DNA from: SIG701 sp045577175
GTDB taxonomy: Bacteria > Bacillota > Clostridia > Oscillospirales > CAG-272
NCBI GenBank assembly: GCA_045577175.1
Contig: JAZNHT010000054.1
Span: 1 to 64,000 of the forward strand
Direction: 5' to 3'
DNA: 64,000 bases
Below are positions 7,262 through 13,890 of this stretch, one piece after another. Every line of letters starts with the position of its first letter. The first letter of the stretch is position 1. The notes under the pieces were generated by a model. That model did not search any database. It was not told the origin of the DNA and saw only the letters and a program-made list of their open reading frames with translations. Made by a program: the position numbers and the translations under genes.

Positions 7262-9055
7262 TTACTTTCTGGAGATTGCGCCGAACTTGCATTTTTCCAT
7301 ACAAGCGCCGCACTTCACGCACTTAGCGGTATCGATAACGTGTGCTTCCTTGACCTTACCGATGATAGCACCGGCAGGACAAGCGCGTGCACAGAGGGTA
7401 CAACCCTTACACTTGTCAGCGTCGATTGTGTAGTTAAGAAGTTTCTTGCAGACACCTGCCGGGCACTTCTTATCAACGATATGTGCAACGTACTCGTCAC
7501 GGAAGTAGCGGAGCGTGGAAAGAACGGGGTTCGGAGCCGTCTGACCAAGACCGCAGAGAGATGCGCTCTTGATGTAGTTGGCAAGCTCTTCGAGCTTGTC
7601 GAGATCTTCCATCTCGCCGTTGCCGTCGCAGATCTTATTGAGAATCTCAAGCATACGGACGGTACCGATACGGCACGGTGCGCACTTACCGCAGGACTCA
7701 TCAACGGTGAACTCAAGGAAGAACTTCGCAAGGTCAACCATACAGGTGTCCTCGTCCATAACGATAAGACCGCCGGAGCCCATCATGGAGCCGATTGCAA
7801 GCAGGTTATCGTAGTCGATCGGAACATCGATAAGGGATGCCGGGATACAACCGCCGGAAGGACCGCCGGTCTGAGCGGCCTTGAAATGCTTACCGTTCGG
7901 AACGCCGCCGCCGATCTCCTCAACGATTTCACGAAGAGTGGTACCCATCGGAACCTCAACGAGACCTGTGTTCGTGATCTTACCGCCGAGTGCGAATACC
8001 TTCGTACCCTTGGACTTCTCGGTACCCATAGCGGAGAACCACTCAGGACCGTTCAAGATGATCTGCGCGATGTTTGCGTAGGTCTCAACGTTGTTGATGA
8101 TGGTCGGCTTGCCCCACAGACCCTTGACAGCCGGGAACGGAGGACGCGGACGGGGCTCACCGCGGTTACCCTCAACAGAGGTGAGAAGTGCGGTCTCCTC
8201 GCCACAGACGAATGCGCCTGCACCGAGACGGATGTGAAGATCGAAGCTGAAATCAGAACCGAAGATGTTCTTGCCGAGCAGACCGTACTCTCTTGCCTGC
8301 TCAATTGCGATGGAGAGACGGCGTACAGCGATCGGATACTCTGCACGGACGTAAACCCAACCCTCGTCAGCACCGATTGCGTAAGCAGCGATTGCCATAG
8401 CCTCGATCAGTGCGTGCGGGTCGCCCTCAAGGACGGAACGATCCATGAACGCACCCGGGTCACCCTCGTCGGCGTTACAAACAACGTACTTCTTATCGGA
8501 AACGGATGCGCGTGCAAACTGCCACTTACGGCCAGTCGGGAATCCGCCGCCGCCGCGTCCACGGAGACCGGAATCAAGGATCGTCTGAATAACGTCCTCG
8601 GGGGTCATTTCCTTGACGACCTTTGCAAGTGCGAAGTAGCCGTCCATAGCAATGTACTCGTCAATAGCCTCGGGGTTGATAACACCGCAGTTACGGAGTG
8701 CTACGCGCTTCTGCTTCTTGTAGAACTGCGTCTCGGAGAGGGAGACGTTGTGCTCTGCTGCATCTGCCGGGGTATCGCTGTAAACGAGACGCTCAACGAT
8801 ACGACCCTTGAGGAGGTGCTCCTCAACGATCTCGGGAATATCTTCAACCTTAACCTGGCTGTAGAACGTGCCTTCGGGATATACAATCATGATCGGACCG
8901 AGCGCACAGAGACCGAAGCAACCGGTCATGACGATTTTGACCTCCTGGTCGAGGTCCTTCGCCTTGAGTTCCTCTGCGAGCTTGTTATGGAGAGCCATAC
9001 TGCCGGAAGAAGTACAACCGGTACCGCCGCAGATCAATACATGAGAACGAATCAT
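7262..9055 (-). CDS. hydB: hydrogenase subunit HydB (NuoF-like, FMN/NADH binding)
   Basis: Flavin- and NADH-binding subunit of the bifurcating hydrogenase, related to NuoF of complex I, 597 residues. An N-terminal thioredoxin-like [2Fe-2S] domain (CGGTGC then TGCFGLC) is followed by the NuoF core: GLRGRGGGGFPTGRKW (NADH/FMN loop), NADEGDPGAF, FVCGEETALLTSVEG, and the [4Fe-4S] motif ESCGKCAPCRIG. Two C-terminal [4Fe-4S] motifs, CKGCTLCARAC and CVKCGACMEKC, complete it. AGGAGG lies upstream of the ATG. This is the proposed site of electron bifurcation in the complex. Gaps to its neighbours are about 20 bases. Confidence 0.96.
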   Translation of the reverse strand: MIRSHVLICGGTGCTSSGSMALHNKLAEELKAKDLDQEVKIVMTGCFGLCALGPIMIVYPEGTFYSQVKVEDIPEIVEEHLLKGRIVERLVYSDTPADAAEHNVSLSETQFYKKQKRVALRNCGVINPEAIDEYIAMDGYFALAKVVKEMTPEDVIQTILDSGLRGRGGGGFPTGRKWQFARASVSDKKYVVCNADEGDPGAFMDRSVLEGDPHALIEAMAIAAYAIGADEGWVYVRAEYPIAVRRLSIAIEQAREYGLLGKNIFGSDFSFDLHIRLGAGAFVCGEETALLTSVEGNRGEPRPRPPFPAVKGLWGKPTIINNVETYANIAQIILNGPEWFSAMGTEKSKGTKVFALGGKITNTGLVEVPMGTTLREIVEEIGGGVPNGKHFKAAQTGGPSGGCIPASLIDVPIDYDNLLAIGSMMGSGGLIVMDEDTCMVDLAKFFLEFTVDESCGKCAPCRIGTVRMLEILNKICDGNGEMEDLDKLEELANYIKSASLCGLGQTAPNPVLSTLRYFRDEYVAHIVDKKCPAGVCKKLLNYTIDADKCKGCTLCARACPAGAIIGKVKEAHVIDTAKCVKCGACMEKCKFGAISRK

Positions 9056-9076
9056 TCTGTTTTTCCTCCTGAGTTA

Positions 9077-9448
9077 TCAGACTTTTGTCGCACCGATGGT
9101 ATATCCGGTGACAACATTTCCGCCCTTGATGTGCTTTTCAACGACTTCCTTAGCTTTCTCGGCGGACATCTTGACGTAGGTAGTCTTTTCCTTGCCCTCT
9201 TCGTAGATCTCGACAACGGGCTCGTACTGGCAGATGCCGATGCATCCGGTCTGCGTTACGGAAACAGTGTCGGTAAGACCTGCCTCGGTAACAGCCTCAA
9301 CGAACGCGTTGAGAACCGGTCTTGCGCCAGCTGCGATACCGCAGGTTGCCATACCAACAACGATTCTCGTCTGGTTGGAGCCGGTGCGGATTGCGACCTT
9401 ATCCTGCATTTTCGCCTTGATCGCCATCAGTTCTTCTAAAGACTTCAT
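9077..9448 (-). CDS. [2Fe-2S] thioredoxin-like ferredoxin of the hydrogenase operon
   Basis: A 123-residue thioredoxin-like [2Fe-2S] ferredoxin. The four expected cysteines appear as MATCGIAAG (only one Cys in the first pair region) and TGCIGICQYEP, so the cluster ligands are C at about 36, and two in GCIGIC; the typical fourth cysteine of C-x(n)-C is not obvious. The fold is that of the N-terminal domain of HydB and of NuoE. It lies between an ATPase gene and hydB with 20-30 base gaps, so it is probably an accessory electron carrier or extra subunit of the complex. AAAGGA precedes the ATG. Confidence 0.85.
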   Translation of the reverse strand: MKSLEELMAIKAKMQDKVAIRTGSNQTRIVVGMATCGIAAGARPVLNAFVEAVTEAGLTDTVSVTQTGCIGICQYEPVVEIYEEGKEKTTYVKMSAEKAKEVVEKHIKGGNVVTGYTIGATKV

Positions 9449-9478
9449 TTGGTATAATCCTTTCGCTTTATAATAATT

Positions 9479-10030
9479 TTATTGAAAACTTTGGTACTGT
9501 TCGCGGAGGTTTCCTTCGATCCACATAAGGATTTCGGGCTCCGCGAGGGATATACCCTCACCGAGAATTTCGCGGATAGCCGCAGTCGATAACTCAATCG
9601 TGCCGCGCTCGGTTTGGTGGATAAACGTAAAATCAATATCGGGAGAGCCGTGAATCAGTGTTTTTACCGTATCGGGTATATCTCCGAGAGGGATGAAATC
9701 GATATGATTCCGCCCGAAGCGCGCGCTTGTCGTTGTTCCGTGCTCCTCACTTACCGATTCGTGAATGGAAGTGATCGTCACTTCCCCGCCCGTCATCTCG
9801 GCAAGCATTTTTAGAAACGGGATACCGAAGCCGACGTTGCGCGTCTTGCGCGTGGTGAAAAACGGATTTCCGAGCTTTGCAAGCTGTGCCTCCGTCATGC
9901 CGCATCCGTTGTCGGATACGCTGAAATACAGCCACTCGCCTTCCTCGCGCAGCGTGATAGCGATTTCTGTCGCACCAGCGCGCACGGAGTTCATGGTTAT
10001 ATCCAGGACGTACAGCGAAAACTCATCCAT
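9479..10030 (-). CDS. stand-alone GHKL-type ATP-binding protein (hydrogenase cluster)
   Basis: A 183-residue protein with a histidine-kinase-type ATPase domain but no histidine phosphoacceptor or sensor domain. The N-box reads LDITMNSVRAGATEI, G1 is DNGCGM and G2 is GFGIPFLKMLAE; these span residues 10-90. The C-terminal ~75 residues are a separate small domain of unknown role. The ATG at 10030 has GGAGGG 8 bases upstream and overlaps the PHP gene stop. It sits in the middle of the hydrogenase operon, so a regulatory kinase or ATP-sensing role in hydrogenase control is inferred. No partner response regulator is present. Confidence 0.85.
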   Translation of the reverse strand: MDEFSLYVLDITMNSVRAGATEIAITLREEGEWLYFSVSDNGCGMTEAQLAKLGNPFFTTRKTRNVGFGIPFLKMLAEMTGGEVTITSIHESVSEEHGTTTSARFGRNHIDFIPLGDIPDTVKTLIHGSPDIDFTFIHQTERGTIELSTAAIREILGEGISLAEPEILMWIEGNLREQYQSFQ

Positions 10031-10775
10031 GCACAAATCCCTCCTCTCCGCGAAGATAGTCGATCAGCCTTCGTGCCACAAGTGCGGACGAATACGGTTC
10101 ATCGTCTATCATGAAACTGTGTTCTGCCTCCGCAATCGATCCGAGATCGTGTGCATCGGATGAAACAACACGATCCAAGGAGGCAATCTGCGGAAAGCGG
10201 GTACGGTACTCTGTTTCGGAATCGGCACTGTTCAACTCGAACGCCGTATAGGGCGGTGAATCGGGAAACGTACCGAGAGCGGCGATCATACCGTTTGACT
10301 GCCGGTCGATGTGTGCCGGATAGCACGCACCTCCGTGTGCCAAAACAAGCTCGAACGCATCCTCAAGGGAAAGCGTCGTCGCGTTGATGAGCAGATCCGG
10401 CTCTTCACCGATGACGTTGTCATCCTCATCCATGATAAGCTGATTGCCGAATATTTCGGGCTTATTGCGGATGCGGATGCGCCGCTTTGCCACTTCCCCG
10501 TCAAAGCGTGTAGCCGCCTCCAATGTCGGAAACAGACAGACGACGTGAATATCCTCGTTTGTCGTCAGCTCCATACCGGCGATCGGAACAATGCCGTACG
10601 CCTTCGCGGCGCGGAAGAAGGCGGGACAGTTTGCGGTGGTGTTATGATCGGTGAGTGCAACGATCTGCAATCCGTTCAGAACGGCGATTCCGGCAATGTT
10701 CGCCGGTGTTGCATCGTCGCTCCCACAGGGGGAGAGGCATGAATGAATGTGCAGATCATAAAAGTAGCGCGTCAT
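10023..10775 (-). CDS. PHP-domain phosphoesterase (hydrogenase cluster)
   Basis: A 250-residue PHP-domain metallo-phosphoesterase. Metal-binding motifs are visible: YDLHIHSCLSPCG (HxH near residues 9-11), ALTDHNTT, GMELTT, YPAHIDR and SSDAHDLG near the C-terminus. Related proteins hydrolyse nucleotide or nucleic-acid phosphoesters, for example the nucleoside 3',5'-bisphosphate phosphatases. Here it is coupled by ATGA overlap to the DRTGG gene upstream and overlaps the GHKL gene downstream, so it belongs to the regulatory part of the hydrogenase operon. A nucleotide second messenger as substrate is possible but is only inference. Confidence 0.88.
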   Translation of the reverse strand: MTRYFYDLHIHSCLSPCGSDDATPANIAGIAVLNGLQIVALTDHNTTANCPAFFRAAKAYGIVPIAGMELTTNEDIHVVCLFPTLEAATRFDGEVAKRRIRIRNKPEIFGNQLIMDEDDNVIGEEPDLLINATTLSLEDAFELVLAHGGACYPAHIDRQSNGMIAALGTFPDSPPYTAFELNSADSETEYRTRFPQIASLDRVVSSDAHDLGSIAEAEHSFMIDDEPYSSALVARRLIDYLRGEEGFVHG

Positions 10776-11107
10776 TCGTTCTCAGCGCAGAAAGCGCCGA
10801 TGTCGCGGCAGAGCTCGTAGACGGACATCTCGGACGAAAGGATGCAGATACCGTTTTCCTCGGCGGCGGTCGCGGCTTCGGGAATCAGCTCTACGCCCTC
10901 CGCCAAAATTACGGCGGCAGCCTCAGTGAGAGAGGCAACGGCGACCACGTTTGTGTTCGTCATAATCGTGATCCAAAGATTGTCTGCGCCGACGTGACTC
11001 ATGGCGCGGCTGAGAAGATCGCCTGCGTATACCCCGTCAAAAGATTCGGGAAGATCGCCCGAAACGAGCTTTACGGGAATACGCTTCATAAGATCAGAGA
11101 GCAGCAT
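10772..11107 (-). CDS. DRTGG-domain protein 2
   Basis: A 111-residue single-domain protein of the DRTGG type, an alpha/beta domain found with CBS domains and in phosphotransacetylase and suspected of binding small ligands or nucleotides. Features seen are VYAGDLLSRAMSHVGADNLWIT, then AVASLTEAAAVILAEG and a conserved GICILSSEMSVYELCRDIG ending. CGGAGGG lies before the ATG. The gene overlaps the PHP gene by 4 bases (ATGA). A second DRTGG protein is encoded at 12909-13268 on the other side of the atypical hydrogenase. Confidence 0.85.
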   Translation of the reverse strand: MLLSDLMKRIPVKLVSGDLPESFDGVYAGDLLSRAMSHVGADNLWITIMTNTNVVAVASLTEAAAVILAEGVELIPEAATAAEENGICILSSEMSVYELCRDIGAFCAENE

Positions 11108-11121
11108 AAGTCCCTCCGCGA

Positions 11122-12462
11122 TTAGTTTTCGGTCTTCTCCTGCTTGCTTTTGGGAACAAGCGGTTTGAGACCTTCAAGGATTGCTTTTTCTTCGTGCTCT
11201 TTCAGATATTCGTGGAACAACGTGCGCATAATCACCGTGCACTCATCCGCATTTGTTTCACCCTTGATAATATCCTCGGCAAACGCCATACAGGTCGGTG
11301 CACCGCAGGATCCGCAGTCCGTTCCGGGCAGACTCTTGCAGATGGATTCGATGTCGTGCATCATTTCCATCGCTTTAACTCTGTCCTCGGAAAGCTTAGC
11401 GTTCGGCGCGTAAGTTACTGCGCTTTCGCGCACAGCCTCTGCCGGAATCTCCGTCACGTTCGGACGGTTGGGAGAAACAGGAAGATACCGTTTGAGCGAC
11501 TGGAGTCTCGTCTGCGCGATATATGGGTTTGCGACGGCCATAGCACCGCCGACACATCCACCGCTGCAAGCATTGAGCTCCACAAAATCGAGATTATGTA
11601 TTTCTTCGTTGTCGATCTGTTCAAGAACACGGATGCAGTTTTCGATACCGTCCGCCGCAAGATAGCGTTCGTTGAAAACTGCGGAAGATTCGCCGCCGGT
11701 GGATGCCCATCCAATGCCGACCATGCCGGCCTCCGTAAATTCCTCCGTTCCCGTGTCGCGCAGCTTGCGCATTACGTCAAGCAGAGCGAAATACACATCA
11801 CGCACGGAAAGTACATGATCGATGTAATTGCTCTCACCGGCGAAGCCGTTTTTGACGTAGCTGACTTTCGCGGGACAGGGGGAGAGGAAGAACACGCCGA
11901 TCTCCTCGGGGGAAAGCTCAGGGTGTGCCTCCAGCGCTTCCCTTTTCGCAATCATTGCCGCAATGTCGACCGGCGGCAGAAGCGGAATGACGTGCTCGCA
12001 AAGAAACGGGAAGTTCATGCTGATAATACGGGAGACTGCCGGGCAGGCGGAGCTGATAACAGGCTTCACGATACCGGGACGGCTGAGATACAGCCGCGTG
12101 TATGCGGTGACGATCTCCGCCGCACGGGCGACCTCGAAAACGGAATCAAATCCGATTTCCTTGAGTCCGCCGATTATGTAGCCGATGTTATCAAGATTGG
12201 CAAACTGACCGTACAAGGACGGTGCCGGAAGCGCGATTCTGTACTTATACGCTTTCAGAGAGTCGAAGGTATCGTGTACAGCTTTTTTCGCTTTATGAGG
12301 GCAAACACGGATGCATTCACCGCAGTCGATACAACGCTGCGGATTGATTACCGCACGTCCGTCACGGATGCGGATTGCTTCCGTCGGACAGCGTTTCAAA
12401 CAAGTAGTGCAGCCTTTGCATTTGCTCTCATCCAAAGATACTGAATGCTTGTAGGTATTCAT
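11122..12462 (-). CDS. atypical [FeFe] hydrogenase, sensory/group C-D type
   Basis: A 446-residue [FeFe]-hydrogenase-like protein distinct from HydA. Two N-terminal [4Fe-4S] motifs (CKGCTTCLKRC, CIDCGECIRVC) precede an H-cluster domain with L1 SSACPAV, L2 SPCPAK and L3 NACSGGCVGGA. The four cysteines expected to bind the H-cluster [4Fe-4S] are present, but the proton-relay cysteine of L1 is alanine. A C-terminal domain TDCGSCGAPTCMAFAED binds another [4Fe-4S], as in the acetyl-CoA synthase gamma subunit. There is no PAS domain. In related clusters such proteins are thought to sense H2 rather than turn it over fast. Its neighbours are DRTGG and GHKL proteins. Confidence 0.88.
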   Translation of the reverse strand: MNTYKHSVSLDESKCKGCTTCLKRCPTEAIRIRDGRAVINPQRCIDCGECIRVCPHKAKKAVHDTFDSLKAYKYRIALPAPSLYGQFANLDNIGYIIGGLKEIGFDSVFEVARAAEIVTAYTRLYLSRPGIVKPVISSACPAVSRIISMNFPFLCEHVIPLLPPVDIAAMIAKREALEAHPELSPEEIGVFFLSPCPAKVSYVKNGFAGESNYIDHVLSVRDVYFALLDVMRKLRDTGTEEFTEAGMVGIGWASTGGESSAVFNERYLAADGIENCIRVLEQIDNEEIHNLDFVELNACSGGCVGGAMAVANPYIAQTRLQSLKRYLPVSPNRPNVTEIPAEAVRESAVTYAPNAKLSEDRVKAMEMMHDIESICKSLPGTDCGSCGAPTCMAFAEDIIKGETNADECTVIMRTLFHEYLKEHEEKAILEGLKPLVPKSKQEKTEN

Positions 12463-12490
12463 GACCGTAGATACCCTTTCTTCGGAGGCA

Positions 12491-12916
12491 TCAGTTCAGA
12501 TTGATCCGCATTGTGACCGTTGTACCGACGCCGACCTCAGAGTCGATGTGCATGTAGTCTGTGTATTTTTTCATATTCGGCAGCCCCATGCCGGCGCCGA
12601 ATCCGAGAGCACGAATGTTATCGCACGCAGTGGAATATCCCTCCTGCATAGCGAGCTCCACATCGGCGATGCCCGGACCTCTGTCTTTGAGGACAATTTC
12701 GATCTCGGTATCTCCGACGGTGACATCCGCCGTGCCGCCGTCCGCATGGATGACCATATTGATCTCCCCTTCATACATCGCGATAGACACGCGACGCATG
12801 ATCTCGGGAGAAAAGCCGAGCTGTCTCAGCTTCTTTTTCACCATAACGGAGGCTTCACCTGCCGAGGAGAAATTCTCCCCGTCCACCTCAAAATGAAATT
12901 TCAGAGGCTCACCCAT
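12491..12916 (-). CDS. RsbW-like ATP-binding protein (anti-sigma-type GHKL domain)
   Basis: A 141-residue serine-kinase-type GHKL domain resembling RsbW/SpoIIAB. The N-box YEGEINMVIHADGG, G1 DRGPGIAD and G2 GFGAGMGLPNMKKY are all clear. I place the start at the ATG at 12916 because AGGTGG lies 5 bases upstream and it overlaps the DRTGG gene stop by 8 bases; a longer version from 12979 would overlap by 70. No STAS-domain antagonist or sigma factor is encoded nearby, so its target is unknown. It lies directly upstream of the atypical hydrogenase, suggesting a joint signalling role. Confidence 0.88.
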   Translation of the reverse strand: MGEPLKFHFEVDGENFSSAGEASVMVKKKLRQLGFSPEIMRRVSIAMYEGEINMVIHADGGTADVTVGDTEIEIVLKDRGPGIADVELAMQEGYSTACDNIRALGFGAGMGLPNMKKYTDYMHIDSEVGVGTTVTMRINLN

Positions 12917-13268
12917 GTACGCCACCTGCATTTCCGCGAAGACCTGCGGCAAACAGATGACCGCATGCGTCATACGCACGCATGTCGGATTTCATGAGGA
13001 CGATGCCGCATTTTTCGGCAAGGTCGATCATTTCCTCCGTGGGAGCCTTGCTGCGGACGAAGACGACACAGAGCATATCCATCATGCTGGCCGTTCTTAT
13101 GACCTGCGGATTGATAAGACCCGTTACAAGAACGCCCTGATCCTTCACATAGGCGAGAACGTCGCTCATCATGTCGCTACAGCACGCGGAGTATACCTCT
13201 TGATCGAGGCAGTCTTCGCCGCAAAGCGTTGTTGCGTTCAAAAGATTCTGAATTTCACAAATTTTCAT
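12909..13268 (-). CDS. DRTGG-domain protein 1
   Basis: A 119-residue DRTGG-domain protein. It starts MKICEIQNLLNATTLC, has a cysteine pair (SACCSDMMSDVLAYVKDQ) and shows the domain's VLVTGLINPQVIRTASM strand-helix turn and GIVLMKSDMRAYDACG end, matching the ending of the second DRTGG protein (GICILSSEMSVYELC). AAAGGA precedes the ATG. It is 42 bases after hydC and overlaps the RsbW-like gene. The N-terminal cysteines (GEDCLDQEVYSACC) are absent from the paralogue and might bind metal or respond to redox state; that is speculation. Confidence 0.85.
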   Translation of the reverse strand: MKICEIQNLLNATTLCGEDCLDQEVYSACCSDMMSDVLAYVKDQGVLVTGLINPQVIRTASMMDMLCVVFVRSKAPTEEMIDLAEKCGIVLMKSDMRAYDACGHLFAAGLRGNAGGVHG

Positions 13269-13310
13269 GAAACCCCATCCTTTCGGATACGTGGATTTTT
13301 ATATGTGGAA

Positions 13311-13808
13311 TCAGTCCTGATACTTCTTTACGATGTCGGGAAGCATGTCGGGTGTCAGGCGTCCGTAAACGTCCTCACCGATCGTAAGAACGGGAGCAAG
13401 TCCGCAAGCACCGATACAACGGGTAGCCTCGAGGCTGAATTTCAGATCCTCGGTGATGCCGCCGTTCTCGATACCGAGAATGGTCTCGAGCTTCTCCATC
13501 AGCTTGCCTGCACCCTTGACGTAGCAAGCGGTACCGAGGCAGACTGCAACGGGATACTGGCCCTTCGGATTCAAGAGGAACTGGGAATAGAACGTAGCAA
13601 CGCCGAAAACCTCGGACACGGGAATGTCGAGACCGTCTGCAATTGCGTTCTGGACTTCAACGGGAAGATAACCGTAGATGTCCTGTGCTTTCTGAAGAAT
13701 GGGCATCAGTGCACCTTCTTCATCCTTGTGCTGAGCGATCACGGCTTCCAGAGCAGCTTTCTGCTCGGGCGTTCCGGTGAACGGCACAGAGGTCAGTTTC
13801 TTTTTCAT
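13311..13808 (-). CDS. hydC: hydrogenase subunit HydC (NuoE-like [2Fe-2S])
   Basis: A 165-residue NuoE-like subunit that passes electrons between HydB flavin and the rest of the hydrogenase complex. The helical N-terminus contains ALMPILQKAQDIYGYLP and VFGVATFYSQF, typical of the family. The [2Fe-2S] ligands are CLGTAC and CIGAC, both visible. The start at 13808 has GGAGG upstream; 40 extra upstream codons are rejected. It is separated from hydA and hydB by the seven regulatory or accessory genes, an arrangement that ties the regulators to the enzyme. It follows mrp after an 82-base gap with inverted repeats. Confidence 0.95.
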   Translation of the reverse strand: MKKKLTSVPFTGTPEQKAALEAVIAQHKDEEGALMPILQKAQDIYGYLPVEVQNAIADGLDIPVSEVFGVATFYSQFLLNPKGQYPVAVCLGTACYVKGAGKLMEKLETILGIENGGITEDLKFSLEATRCIGACGLAPVLTIGEDVYGRLTPDMLPDIVKKYQD

Positions 13809-13837
13809 GACTAATTTTCCTCCTAAAGTGTCATAAA

Positions 13838-13884
13838 TTAACCGGTTATACCGGAGATTAACATAAGTACACCGCGTTATGCGG
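13838..13884 (-). promoter_or_regulatory. inverted repeats between mrp and hydC
   Basis: The 82-base gap holds a perfect palindrome TAACCGGTTA (13839-13848), which overlaps a CCGGT/ACCGG hairpin, and a further small CCGC/GCGG hairpin near 13880. They could be an operator, an RNA-processing site or nothing. No T-run follows, so they are not a terminator, and I find no Rex-like motif. Confidence 0.3.
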
Positions 13885-13890
13885 CAGAGA

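Noticed and set aside
5527..7326. Long antisense frame (599 codons) opposite hydA
   Set aside because: It mirrors the hydrogenase gene, whose cofactor motifs are all in the minus-strand frame.
7148..9439. A very long open frame (763 codons) on the plus strand opposite hydB and neighbours
   Set aside because: It overlaps hydB, the ferredoxin gene and the 5' end of hydA, whose motifs are clear. Such antisense frames arise because strongly biased codon use avoids TTA, CTA and TCA in the sense strand. No ribosome site or domain supports it.
12917..12979. Longer version of the RsbW-like gene starting at 12979
   Set aside because: It would overlap the DRTGG gene by 70 bases and has no ribosome site, while the ATG at 12916 has AGGTGG and a typical 8-base overlap.
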